NCBI GenBank assembly: GCA_910578835.1
Contig: CAJTSK010000011.1
Span: 1-64,000, forward strand
DNA length: 64,000 nt
From: an uncultured Muribaculum sp.
GTDB lineage: Bacteria; Bacteroidota; Bacteroidia; Bacteroidales; Muribaculaceae
Reading direction: 5' to 3'
Both the position numbers and the translations under genes were made by a program. Below, in pieces: positions 17,684 through 25,753 of this stretch. The notes below the pieces were generated by a model. The model had not been told where the DNA came from. It did not search any database and was given only the letters and a program-made list of their open reading frames with translations. How positions within the stretch are numbered: the stretch's first letter is position 1; each line of letters begins with the position of its first letter.

Positions 17684-19906
17684 ATGGAAATAATTGCAGT
17701 AATTCTCCTGATAATAATAGTAGTATTGATATTGGGCATTAGAAGTGACGTGTCGGAAATAAAGTCGGATATTTCCTCTATTCAGTCAAGGCTTGATGGC
17801 GACTATGAAGATAATGAGTATTGCGGCGGCGGAGTTCAAGATGACGATGCTGCTGTAGTGGTAAAACCAGACGCTGATTTCGGCAGTGTATTGCCGCCCG
17901 CAATTCCCCCTGTGCCTAAAATTGTGGTGTCAGAGACGCCTGAGCCTGCCGATATGCCGCCTTTGCCGTCAATGGAATCCGCGACAAGAAAACGTCTCAA
18001 TATAGAGCGCCTTGTAGGTGAAAACCTGTTTAGTAAAATAGGTATATTGGTATTGATAATAGGTATATGTTTCTTTGTTAAATATGCTATCGACCGGGAT
18101 TGGATTAATGAAGTGGCGCGTACGTCGCTCGGCATGGCTGCCGGATTCTGTCTGTGGGGAGTTGCCTACAGGTTGCGCGACAATTACCGGAATTTTTCGT
18201 CAATTCTTGCCGGCGGTGGATTTGCGGTATGTTTTGCCAGTGTCGGAATAGGGTATAATTTTTATTCCCTGTTTGGGTCGACTGTCGCAATGGTGATACT
18301 GGTGGCGCTTACTGCGGTGCTGGTTGCGGTTGCTCTGCGGTTTGACCGCATGGAACTTGCCATAATTGCTGTTGCAGGTGGTTTTGCAGCTCCGTTTATA
18401 GCCGGGGATGATAATGGTAATTTCTTTTTCCTCATGGGCTACATGGCATTGCTTGACATAGCAATGTTTCTGGTGACGATGCGTAAAAACTGGTGGGTAT
18501 TGCCTCCGCTTACATGTGTGTTTACCTATATCGTGACATTTGCCGGTATAGGGTCGGTTGCGGTGAAAGAGTCGCCGTCTGTGGCGATGCTGTTTATATT
18601 GCTTTACCTTATGCTGTTTTCATTGCCGCTTGTCACTGTGCTTCGCCGAAATCGCGAAAATTCTGTGATGATGACTGTGCTGCTTGGTGCCATGGTGTTG
18701 AACGATTTCGCCTATATCGCTTTGGGCGCGTATCTTTCAGGCAAGATTGGATGGATGGAGCCGGTGAAAGGTATGGTGCCGCTGACAGGGGCGTTACTTA
18801 ACGCCGCGATTTTTTTCCGTTATTACCGTTCGGGCGATGATAAGCTGATTCAGACCATATTGACCGGAGCTGTCACGACATTTGTCACGATAGCCATATT
18901 CATGCAATTTTCCGACCCTGATGTGGTGATTGCATGTCTGGCGGTCTATGCCACATTGCTTGTCGGGCTTTTCTGCCTTACCTTGCGTCAGGTTTATCTT
19001 GTGGTGTCGCTGCTTATAGCCGTTCCGCTGGGCGCGATTATGATTATTGCTGGACTTTTAGGCGCAGAAAGCATATTTGGCGGATATATGGCTACAGGTG
19101 TGTCGTACATGGTTGCCGGTGTGGCATTTTGTACAGCAGCGGTTATTGTGAGGCATTATATGCCGGCTTTGTACACGGTGATTGCTGGTTTTGCCCGCGT
19201 TATTTTTGTCGCGGCACTATGGTCGGGAACCGCATTGTTGCTATTGGGTGCCGGATTTATTTACTATGACTGTTTCATCTATATGGTGTATCGTGGCATA
19301 GGATTACTTACGGTTGCGGTAGCGATGCTCGTGGTGTCGGTCATATTCCGTCCCGGCGAGTATGGTGGATTTCTGATTCCCGCTCTTGTGGTGATAGCCA
19401 TGATTGTCGGGTGTCACACTGATTCAGTGTCGCCGTTTTGGACATATATCCCGCAGTATGTGGCAATGATTGCTTTTTGCGCGGTAATTGCCGTCAATGG
19501 CAGGGACGCTTTCCTCAGGATGGCGGTTACGGTAAGACATTACAGAGGATATGTGATATATTTTAATGTCGCGGTCTTGCTGTTTGCTTTGCTCGTCACG
19601 ACAACGGTGTTATCCTCTGTTCATCTTGACAGGCTTTACAGTGCGTGCCTTTCAGTGACTCTCGCGATTGCCGGGGCGGTGCAGATGGCTGTCGGCATGA
19701 GACACCACTCCCGGCTGTTGCGCGTAATTGCGCTCTGTACACTGGGAGTGGTGATTCTGAAACTCGGTGTTTATGACCTGTGGCGCATGGCTCCGGTGGG
19801 ACGCATCGTGGTCTTTATCCTGCTGGGTGTAATCCTGCTTGTGGTGTCATTTTTCTATCAGCGACTGCGTGGAGTGCTGATAGACAGGAATGGCGATGGT
19901 CAATAG
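17684..19906 (+). CDS. DUF2339 polytopic membrane protein
   Basis: This 740-residue integral membrane protein opens with a membrane segment (MEIIAVILLIIIVVLILGI), then a short acidic, coiled region (SDVSEIKSDISSIQSRLDGD) and a Pro-rich linker. It then carries a long series of hydrophobic segments starting at about residue 105 (RLVGENLFSKIGILVLIIGICFFVKYAID). The motif GENLFSKIGILVLIIG and the many-segment layout match the DUF2339 family, whose function is not established. The ATG at 17684 is chosen because the promoter lies just upstream. Its 3' end overlaps the convergent P-type ATPase gene by 7 bases. I see no catalytic signature. Confidence 0.85.
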   Translation: MEIIAVILLIIIVVLILGIRSDVSEIKSDISSIQSRLDGDYEDNEYCGGGVQDDDAAVVVKPDADFGSVLPPAIPPVPKIVVSETPEPADMPPLPSMESATRKRLNIERLVGENLFSKIGILVLIIGICFFVKYAIDRDWINEVARTSLGMAAGFCLWGVAYRLRDNYRNFSSILAGGGFAVCFASVGIGYNFYSLFGSTVAMVILVALTAVLVAVALRFDRMELAIIAVAGGFAAPFIAGDDNGNFFFLMGYMALLDIAMFLVTMRKNWWVLPPLTCVFTYIVTFAGIGSVAVKESPSVAMLFILLYLMLFSLPLVTVLRRNRENSVMMTVLLGAMVLNDFAYIALGAYLSGKIGWMEPVKGMVPLTGALLNAAIFFRYYRSGDDKLIQTILTGAVTTFVTIAIFMQFSDPDVVIACLAVYATLLVGLFCLTLRQVYLVVSLLIAVPLGAIMIIAGLLGAESIFGGYMATGVSYMVAGVAFCTAAVIVRHYMPALYTVIAGFARVIFVAALWSGTALLLLGAGFIYYDCFIYMVYRGIGLLTVAVAMLVVSVIFRPGEYGGFLIPALVVIAMIVGCHTDSVSPFWTYIPQYVAMIAFCAVIAVNGRDAFLRMAVTVRHYRGYVIYFNVAVLLFALLVTTTVLSSVHLDRLYSACLSVTLAIAGAVQMAVGMRHHSRLLRVIALCTLGVVILKLGVYDLWRMAPVGRIVVFILLGVILLVVSFFYQRLRGVLIDRNGDGQ

Positions 19907-21888
19907 CGTTTCCAGAGTATGCGCATGGAGTTGAGCACCGCGAGCAGTGCCACGCCTACATCGGCAAACACAGCCGCCCATAGCGAGGCGTAGCCGGCAG
20001 CTCCGAGTATTAGTATGATAGCCTTTATGGCAATGGCGCCGATGATGTTTTCCATCACAATGGAGTGGGTGGTGCGCCCGATTTTTATGGCGGTGATTAG
20101 TCGTGACGGCTGGTCGGTCTGTATCACCACGTCGGCGCTTTCGATTGCTGCGTCAGAGCCGAGACCGCCCATCGCCACTCCTATATTGCTTATTGCCAGT
20201 ACCGGAGCATCGTTCATGCCGTCGCCTACAAATGCGATGCTCTTCCCCGGTGTAGATGATATGTGTCCCACATATTCAGCCTTATCCTCCGGGAGGAGTT
20301 CGCCGTGAGCTTCTTTGATTCCGAGGCGGCGGGCATAGTCGTCGACAGTTTCTTTCTTATCGCCCGATAGCATCACTACATCGTCTATTCCGAGCTTATG
20401 AAGGTGTTCGACGGTCATGGGCGCATCTTCTTTTATGGTGTCGGCGAGCGTCACGTAGCCTGCATATTTTCCGTCGACGGCACATGCTATTATCGTTGCC
20501 CCGTTGCATGTAAGTTCTTCCGGATAACTGATGTCAGCGGAGCGGAGCATTCTGAGGCTCCCCGCCATGACCTCTGTGCCGCTGACTGTGGCGTGAGTGC
20601 CGTTGCCGGCGATTTCCTTCATCTTGTCCGGGACGGGAATGGCGATGCCAAGCGACGTGACATATTCGACAACTGCTTTTGCAAGCGGATGACTGCTGCC
20701 ACTCTCGGCGGCGGCAAGCAGCGACAGCATCTCGCGGCGGTCGGGCAACACGCTCTTGACATCAATCACGCTGAACCGACCGGTGGTGAGGGTGCCGGTC
20801 TTGTCAAACGCCACTGTGTTTACCCTCGTGATTGCCTCCAGATAATTGCCGCCTTTGAAGAGGATGCCTTTGCGTGATGCCGCGCCTATGCCTGCAAAGT
20901 AGCCGAGCGGCACACTTATCACCAATGCACAAGGGCAAGAGATGACAAGAAACACCAGGGCGCGGTAAAGCCACTCGGAAAATGTGTAATGAAATGACGG
21001 GTTGACCGTCGCGACGATAGCAGGGACGGCGATGACAAGCAGTGCAAGCACTATGACTACCGGGGTATAGACGCGAGCAAACCGGCGCATAAACAATTCG
21101 GCAGGTGCTTTTTTCTCCTGTGCATTGTTGACAAGATCAAGTATGCGTGACAGGGCGCTGTCGGCATATCGGCGCGTAACGTTTATCCTGACTCTCTTGC
21201 CCGATGAAATCATGCCTGCAAGCACTTCCTCGCCACGGGAAATATCGCGTGGCACACTCTCGCCGGTGAGGGCAGAGGTGTCAAACGCCGCCTCTTCGCT
21301 TTCCAGTGTCCCGTCAAGTGGTACGCGCTCTCCGGGATACACCTCGATTACTTCGCCCGGCATTACCTCTTCCGGCTTGACTCTTACAGGCTCCCCGTTG
21401 CGTATCACCGTGGCATGTTCGCCTCTTACATCGAGCAGCCTTGAGATATTACGAGTCGCGCGGTCGACAGCCATGTCCTGCAATGTCTCCCCGATGGAAT
21501 AAAACAGCATCACCCCTACGGCTTCAGGATATTCCCTGATGCAGAATGCGCCTATGCAGGCGATGGTCATGAGTGTGAACTCGTTGAAATAGTCACGCGA
21601 GGCGATTCCTTCGATGGCTTCCCTTATTACCGGAAGTCCTGTGGGAAGAAATGCCGCGATATACCATATCGGGCGAATGATACTGTCAGGGGTGAAACCC
21701 ATGATACCGAAATGGTCAAGTATGATTCCCGCGATAAGCATGACAAACGACAGGCATGGAGCCACGAACCGGCGTGCGCCTTCATGTCCGTGACGGTGCC
21801 CGTGGCTGTGCTTGCCATCTCCGCAAGCGCAGTGCTTCGAGTGGCGTGACTCATTATTGTGGGTGTCGTTACAGTTGCAGTGTTCCAT
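19900..21888 (-). CDS. Zn/Cd-type heavy-metal P-type ATPase
   Basis: This 662-residue P1B ATPase should export divalent soft-metal cations. It has the metal-site motif CPC at 318-320 (SCPCALVISVP), the phosphorylation site Asp362 in DKTGTLT, SSHPLAKAV in the nucleotide domain, GDGMNDAPVLA in the hinge, and ADVGVALLAVLNSMRI in the last membrane segments, a pattern of the Zn/Cd/Pb subgroup. There is no ferredoxin-like HMA domain. Instead the first 37 residues are rich in His and Cys (HCNC, HCACGDGKHSHGHRHGH), a likely metal-binding tail. A TAATTTTG element sits just upstream (21918-21911 on the minus strand). No metal-responsive regulator gene is next to it. Confidence 0.93.
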   Translation of the reverse strand: MEHCNCNDTHNNESRHSKHCACGDGKHSHGHRHGHEGARRFVAPCLSFVMLIAGIILDHFGIMGFTPDSIIRPIWYIAAFLPTGLPVIREAIEGIASRDYFNEFTLMTIACIGAFCIREYPEAVGVMLFYSIGETLQDMAVDRATRNISRLLDVRGEHATVIRNGEPVRVKPEEVMPGEVIEVYPGERVPLDGTLESEEAAFDTSALTGESVPRDISRGEEVLAGMISSGKRVRINVTRRYADSALSRILDLVNNAQEKKAPAELFMRRFARVYTPVVIVLALLVIAVPAIVATVNPSFHYTFSEWLYRALVFLVISCPCALVISVPLGYFAGIGAASRKGILFKGGNYLEAITRVNTVAFDKTGTLTTGRFSVIDVKSVLPDRREMLSLLAAAESGSSHPLAKAVVEYVTSLGIAIPVPDKMKEIAGNGTHATVSGTEVMAGSLRMLRSADISYPEELTCNGATIIACAVDGKYAGYVTLADTIKEDAPMTVEHLHKLGIDDVVMLSGDKKETVDDYARRLGIKEAHGELLPEDKAEYVGHISSTPGKSIAFVGDGMNDAPVLAISNIGVAMGGLGSDAAIESADVVIQTDQPSRLITAIKIGRTTHSIVMENIIGAIAIKAIILILGAAGYASLWAAVFADVGVALLAVLNSMRILWKRY

Positions 21889-21910
21889 AATCTTCTGTCT
21901 TTATATACGA

Positions 21911-21918
21911 CAAAATTA
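21911..21918 (-). promoter_or_regulatory. -7 element of the metal ATPase gene
   Basis: Read on the minus strand this is TAATTTTG, a perfect TAnnTTTG match 22 bases before the ATG. No TTTG is seen at the expected -33 position. Confidence 0.6.
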
Positions 21919-22104
21919 CAAGGAAAGTTTTGCAACCTGGTTTCAAATATTCCCTCATCGGGAAATATAAAGTTAGCGGTCAGCGCCGGAGGCATCCCCG
22001 TGGTCACATCTGAATTCAACCACGTCATCGGGGTTGCGCGGACCATTTGGGGTATATTGTGGACTCTCTGCTGCATTTCTTTTCCCGCAGGGAAAAATCC
22101 CTAT

Positions 22105-22263
22105 GTAGCCGGGGGTTGAGCGCAGCGATACCCCCGGAATCTGTGTAAATCATCAATGTTTCCCATTCGGGAATCATCAATCGCGCTCCATGAAGATTCC
22201 TGTCGGAAACCTCGGCTGGTGCCACGCTGTCCGGGGGTATCACTGCGTTCAACCCCCGGCTAC
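22105..22263. repeat. 159-bp inverted-arm element, copy 1
   Basis: Two 33-bp arms (22105-22137 and 22231-22263) begin GTAGCCGGGGG and end CCCCCGGCTAC; they are reverse complements apart from two mismatches. The 93-bp interior contains small palindromes such as TTCCCATTCGGGAA and TTCCTGTCGGAA. Copy 2 (23594-23752) differs at only four of 159 positions. Flanking mini-palindromes (TTTCCCGCAGGGAAA before, GCCCTGTCGGGC after) may belong to a larger unit. It looks like a non-autonomous or palindromic intergenic repeat; no transposase is nearby. The rest of 21919-22409 holds nothing else I recognise. Confidence 0.85.
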
Positions 22264-22378
22264 ACAATGACGATGCCCTGTCGGGCAACGTCGGTATTGC
22301 AGTCTGACCCACCATTCTGTCAACGGTCTCAATATTCTACTCCACAGCTACGGTAATCGTCACCAAAATCAAAACTAC

Positions 22379-22837
22379 CAATCGCGTCATATGTTGATTT
22401 TTAATCTATTCATTCTGCAGAAAGTGCCATGTAAACGATAGGAGCAAGCCAACTCACTACCGCTAATATGGACACAGAGGTAGCCCATGTCTGATACTTT
22501 TCTTCCCAGCCATCATATTTATCGTGATTGGCAAGTATTCGTCGATATCTTTTCCCTTGCAATAGGTAGCCTGCAAGAATCAAGGTAATGATAAGTGAGA
22601 CTATAATAACTATTATTACCATGTTCTCTCCCCAAAATGTTCCTTTTAGATTGAATTTTTCAAGAAAAATAAATGATATCCCAAATGCATATCCAAAAAT
22701 TATCATCCACATTACGCTCAGATGCTGAATAAGGCTCCAGCTTCCTCCCCATATACTGTATTCATACCAATAAATCCAGTAATTAATTCCGTCGATAATA
22801 TCTTTCATGATTTAATAATATTTTTTTGTTTAGTGCT
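22379..22837. repeat. Duplicated gene unit, copy A
   Basis: This unit, which contains the 132-residue membrane protein gene, is bounded by sequence shared with 25280-25718. The left end is an identical 20-bp block (22379-22398, CAATCGCGTCATATGTTGAT). The right end is a 102-bp block (22736-22837) with about two mismatches to 25617-25718, covering the first codons and upstream region. Between the ends the two copies have diverged at DNA level but still encode homologous proteins. Confidence 0.8.
22410..22808 (-). CDS. Small three-segment membrane protein, paralogue A
   Basis: This 132-residue protein of unknown function starts MKDIIDGINYWIYWYEYSIWGGSW. It has three predicted membrane segments at about residues 26-50, 63-86 and 108-130, and a basic loop (YLLQGKRYRRILANHDKY). 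It is homologous along its whole length to the 126-residue protein at 25309-25689, with an almost identical N-terminus and similar ending (VSWLAPIVYMALSAE versus ISYVGPWPYLALTE). The neighbouring genes are AT-rich, small and also unrecognised. I assign no function; immunity-type or envelope roles would fit small paralogous membrane proteins but nothing in the sequence proves this. Confidence 0.7.
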   Translation of the reverse strand: MKDIIDGINYWIYWYEYSIWGGSWSLIQHLSVMWMIIFGYAFGISFIFLEKFNLKGTFWGENMVIIVIIVSLIITLILAGYLLQGKRYRRILANHDKYDGWEEKYQTWATSVSILAVVSWLAPIVYMALSAE

Positions 22838-22944
22838 GAAGTATACTAGGAGAAATTGACCTAAAATTATGGCGTATTTTCCTCATTGCAGTCAATCAGG
22901 TAATATACAAAAGCAAAAATGTATTAGTTATTTGATGGGTGATG

Positions 22945-23526
22945 TTAAACATCGTCAGATTGAAACAGATTTTGCTTGTCTATTATTTTTGAGATGGGAT
23001 AAAACGAACTAATAAGGGTAATTAGCAAGAATGCCAGATAACAATCTTTGGTATAATAAATCACCAGATTTTTATTTATAAACATCAGGAAGAAAGGATA
23101 ATTCAGAACATAGTTTCCGTCAAGTCTTGAAAGTACTTCTGTCGAACATGCTTTTTGTACTTCAAATATTTCAGACGGAGACATGGATGAAAGTGATGTA
23201 AATGTGCCGTTTTTATTACCTATGGACTCTATTTTGATAATGCCGGTGGGGTTATTGATTTCCACGATTATATATCGCTCCAATGAAGGGGCGTATATGG
23301 CTGAGCCGGTTTCCAAGTCGAAGTCGGTAGAAGAAAGAGCCTTTAGCTGTTCTACACTGTTGTTATTTAATGGAATAGGGATATAGTTCAATTGATCAAA
23401 ATCACCTCCCCAGTTTAATATTGCGGTCACAACAAACCACATGAAAAATATCGTAGCCGAAATCGCCGGGCTTGCCAATATCCATACTCCATATTTTGTA
23501 AGTATTATCTTTTGTTTCCTGTCCAT
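22945..23526 (-). CDS. Unknown membrane protein with two segments
   Basis: This 193-residue protein starts at the ATG at 23526 (MDRKQKIILTK). A reading-frame extension to 23553 would need a TTG start and crosses a TAATTTTG element at 23542-23535. A membrane segment at about residues 11-38 (WILASPAISATIFFMWFVV) is followed by about 110 residues of probably extracytoplasmic domain (YIPIPLNNNSVEQLKAL...), then a second segment near residues 158-178 (AFLLITLISSFYPI) and a short cytoplasmic tail. I do not recognise the family. It lies between copy 2 of the inverted-arm repeat and the three-segment membrane protein gene, in the same direction. Confidence 0.6.
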   Translation of the reverse strand: MDRKQKIILTKYGVWILASPAISATIFFMWFVVTAILNWGGDFDQLNYIPIPLNNNSVEQLKALSSTDFDLETGSAIYAPSLERYIIVEINNPTGIIKIESIGNKNGTFTSLSSMSPSEIFEVQKACSTEVLSRLDGNYVLNYPFFLMFINKNLVIYYTKDCYLAFLLITLISSFYPISKIIDKQNLFQSDDV

Positions 23527-23887
23527 AGTCGTAGCAAAATTAGTATCTGTCAATATTTAGGGCTTTTCTTTTTCCCGTAGGGAAAATCCTTGTGTAGCCG
23601 GGGGTTGAGCGCAGCGATACCCCCGGAATCTGTGTAAATAATCAATGTTTCCCATTCGGGAATCATCAATCGCGCTCCATGAAGATTCCTGTCGGAAACC
23701 TCGGCTTGTGCCACGCTGTCCGGGGGTATCGCTGCGCTCAACCCCCGGCTACACAATGACGATGCCCTGTCGGGCAACCGGGCGATAACACGCACGCTCC
23801 CCGCATGGTAGCAGGCATGAATAGCTCCAAGATAATCTCTCCCGTTTCCTTTTCGTTGATATGGCATTCCCATCGGCGCTATTGATT
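23527..23887. other. Intergenic region holding repeat copy 2
   Basis: Besides the 159-bp repeat (23594-23752), the stretch includes the palindromes TTTCCCGTAGGGAAA before it and GCCCTGTCGGGC after it. About 100 bases follow (23781-23887) that are more GC-rich than the flanking genes and hold no gene I can support. Confidence 0.5.
23594..23752. repeat. 159-bp inverted-arm element, copy 2
   Basis: The 33-bp arms at 23594-23626 and 23720-23752 are perfect reverse complements of each other, so the region can form a long stem with a 93-nt interior. Copy 1 has the same left arm, two interior differences and two right-arm differences. The near-identity of two copies 1.5 kb apart suggests recent spread or gene conversion. 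Confidence 0.88.
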
Positions 23888-24469
23888 TTACCAAGGAGGA
23901 CAATCCATAGGTGATAATTCTTCCATCTTTCCTGAAATATTCCATCTTATGATTATGGGTTGTATCGTAATACTTTGTTTAACTTTCTCAATACTATATT
24001 CATAAACGCATTTGTCTTGTCGCATACTGATGATGCTGGTTGTTATGTTATTGTCTCCAAATATGTAATATTTAGCCTTGTGTCGTACAATAATATCACC
24101 TGCAAAATCGGATGGATAATACATTCCAAAAACCATGATATAAATATCGGAATTTTCATCTGACGGCTTATATTCACCGATATATATATTATACGGGGGT
24201 TCTGCACTTGTGTCAATGCTTTCCGAGCCAAAGCATAAAACTTTGTATGGAAGTCGGGCAATGCGTGTCCTGCTTAACAATGAGTCAAGTTTTGAAAAGA
24301 AATTGACATCAGCTATTTCTGCTTTCCGCATTATGGTGCGAAGACTGTCATTGTTGACGAAATTGGTTTTAGCTTCTAATTCCGGAGTTAATATTACTAC
24401 AACTGATAGACAGCCAACAAAGACAAACGCGTTAATTAGAGTAGTGAATATATTTTTTAGTTGGCACAT
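23888..24469 (-). CDS. Unknown exported or membrane-anchored protein
   Basis: This 193-residue protein has an N-terminal hydrophobic segment (residues about 8-28, FTTLINAFVFVGCLSVVVILT) that could be an uncleaved anchor or signal peptide. The remainder appears soluble and mixed alpha/beta, with SLRTIMRKAEIADVNFFSKLDSLLSR and PYNIYIGEYKPSDENSDIYIMVFGMYYPSDFAGDII. I do not recognise a family. The ATG at 24469 is the first in frame. It is one of five same-strand AT-rich small genes between 22.4 and 25.7 kb, and its stop lies about 135 bases from repeat copy 2. Confidence 0.6.
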   Translation of the reverse strand: MCQLKNIFTTLINAFVFVGCLSVVVILTPELEAKTNFVNNDSLRTIMRKAEIADVNFFSKLDSLLSRTRIARLPYKVLCFGSESIDTSAEPPYNIYIGEYKPSDENSDIYIMVFGMYYPSDFAGDIIVRHKAKYYIFGDNNITTSIISMRQDKCVYEYSIEKVKQSITIQPIIIRWNISGKMEELSPMDCPPW

Positions 24470-24639
24470 GATAAATCTTAAATATTGGAACGTGTAATTT
24501 GTTGCTTGATTGTGTCTGTTTTATCCATTATCGTGGATTGGTCGGAATATAGAGGGCTTGTTGGACCTTTTTATTATCGATACGGTCTGTGAGAATAGGC
24601 TCTTCTGATTGGTGGAGAGTCTTTGACAAAGACCGGCAT

Positions 24640-25224
24640 TTAATTCTGTAAGGCATGTCTCAGTGTCCGGCGATTGATTAACAGGTTGTCTCTATCATAA
24701 AATACCTGGTTGTCAAAATTTGTATAACTGCGTTTGATTAATCTGAAATTATCAAATATAAAAGATTGAGGGATAATCCTTATTTTAGATATTAAAAAAT
24801 CTATTTCGGTCACAGATTCACCTTCGATTATGATATTAAAAGATCTGTTCGGCAAGACCAATTTAAAGAAAACATAAAATAATCCAAACGTGAAATTCAC
24901 ATTGCCATCCAAAAGATATGAAAAGAGTCGAATCCTTCCGATTTCGGGCTTTGAATAAAAAAATCTATGATGTACCATGTCGTAGTCATTGGATAGCCTG
25001 TCGTCTTTTTCAAACATCACCCAAAGTGTATCGTTGGAGATATTATGGATGCTGCAGGTTTTTGACCATACGGTGTCTCCCTCAATTATATAGTTGGAAG
25101 ATTCGATTGTTTCCGTATAATTATTGTTCTTTATTACGATGGTGTCATCTGACTTAAGCATCTGTCCTGAGAGTGACATGCTGAAAACAAATATACATAA
25201 TATGCTGATTATATTCTTGTCCAT
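24640..25224 (-). CDS. Unknown secreted protein
   Basis: This 194-residue protein has a signal peptide (residues 1-20, MDKNIISILCIFVFSMSLSG). The mature part begins with a beta-rich segment (DDTIVIKNNNYTETIESSNYIIEGDTVWSKTCSIHN), a motif SNDTLWVMFEKDD, and a basic C-terminus. I recognise no family. A variant -7 element CATCTTTG lies at 25263-25256 on the minus strand. The last bases of the adjacent paralogue gene lie about 85 bases upstream, so co-transcription is also possible. Confidence 0.6.
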   Translation of the reverse strand: MDKNIISILCIFVFSMSLSGQMLKSDDTIVIKNNNYTETIESSNYIIEGDTVWSKTCSIHNISNDTLWVMFEKDDRLSNDYDMVHHRFFYSKPEIGRIRLFSYLLDGNVNFTFGLFYVFFKLVLPNRSFNIIIEGESVTEIDFLISKIRIIPQSFIFDNFRLIKRSYTNFDNQVFYDRDNLLINRRTLRHALQN

Positions 25225-25279
25225 TGTTGTTTTTGTTTTATTGTTGTTTTATTTCCAAAGATGTTTCTTCACGGGCTTT

Positions 25280-25718
25280 CAATCGCGTCATATGTTGATG
25301 TCTTTAGCTTATTCTGTAAGCGCGAGATAGGGCCACGGACCTACATAGCTTATCGTAGCAATTACGACAATAGATATTGTCCAGATAATATATTTAGGTC
25401 TGCGAAATTTATCATGTTGGGACAAAATTGTCTTGTATCGCTTTTTCCATAATAAATATGCAGCAAGGCATGATGTTAGCCCAAGGGATATCAACGGTAT
25501 GATTTCAAGGGGTGCTTCTGTCAAACAGTGGAGAATCATATTATAACGCACGAACATAATGCCGAAAGCCAACATACAGAACATTAGAAACATTATACTT
25601 AAATGGAGAAAAATATTCCAGCTTCCTCCCCATATCCTGTATTCATACCAATAAATCCAGTAATTAATTCCGTCTATAATATCTTTCATGATTTAATAAT
25701 ATTTTTTTGTTTAGTGCT
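25280..25718. repeat. Duplicated gene unit, copy B
   Basis: This is the partner of 22379-22837. It shares the 20-bp left block (25280-25299) and the 102-bp right block (25617-25718) that covers the first codons and upstream region of the three-segment membrane protein gene. Confidence 0.8.
25309..25689 (-). CDS. Small three-segment membrane protein, paralogue B
   Basis: This 126-residue paralogue of the 22410-22808 protein shares the start MKDIIDGINYWIYWYEY-IWGGSW with one substitution in that stretch. It has membrane segments at about residues 27-50, 58-82 and 102-124 and a basic loop (YLLWKKRYKTILSQHDKF). Downstream of the shared 5' block the DNA has diverged clearly while the protein layout is kept. 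It is the first of the five unknown genes in the direction of transcription. Function unknown. Confidence 0.7.
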   Translation of the reverse strand: MKDIIDGINYWIYWYEYRIWGGSWNIFLHLSIMFLMFCMLAFGIMFVRYNMILHCLTEAPLEIIPLISLGLTSCLAAYLLWKKRYKTILSQHDKFRRPKYIIWTISIVVIATISYVGPWPYLALTE

Positions 25719-25753
25719 ATGGTTTATTCCGAATCCATCGGTCGCGACATCTG

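Noticed and set aside
22105..23752. CRISPR array or retron
   Set aside because: There are only two full repeats, 1.5 kb apart, with no regular spacers, Cas genes or reverse transcriptase.
23550..23945. 131-codon frame across repeat copy 2 and the 3' end of the 193-residue gene
   Set aside because: Most of it is repeat-derived and it overlaps a better-supported gene in another frame; kept only as an observation about the repeat.
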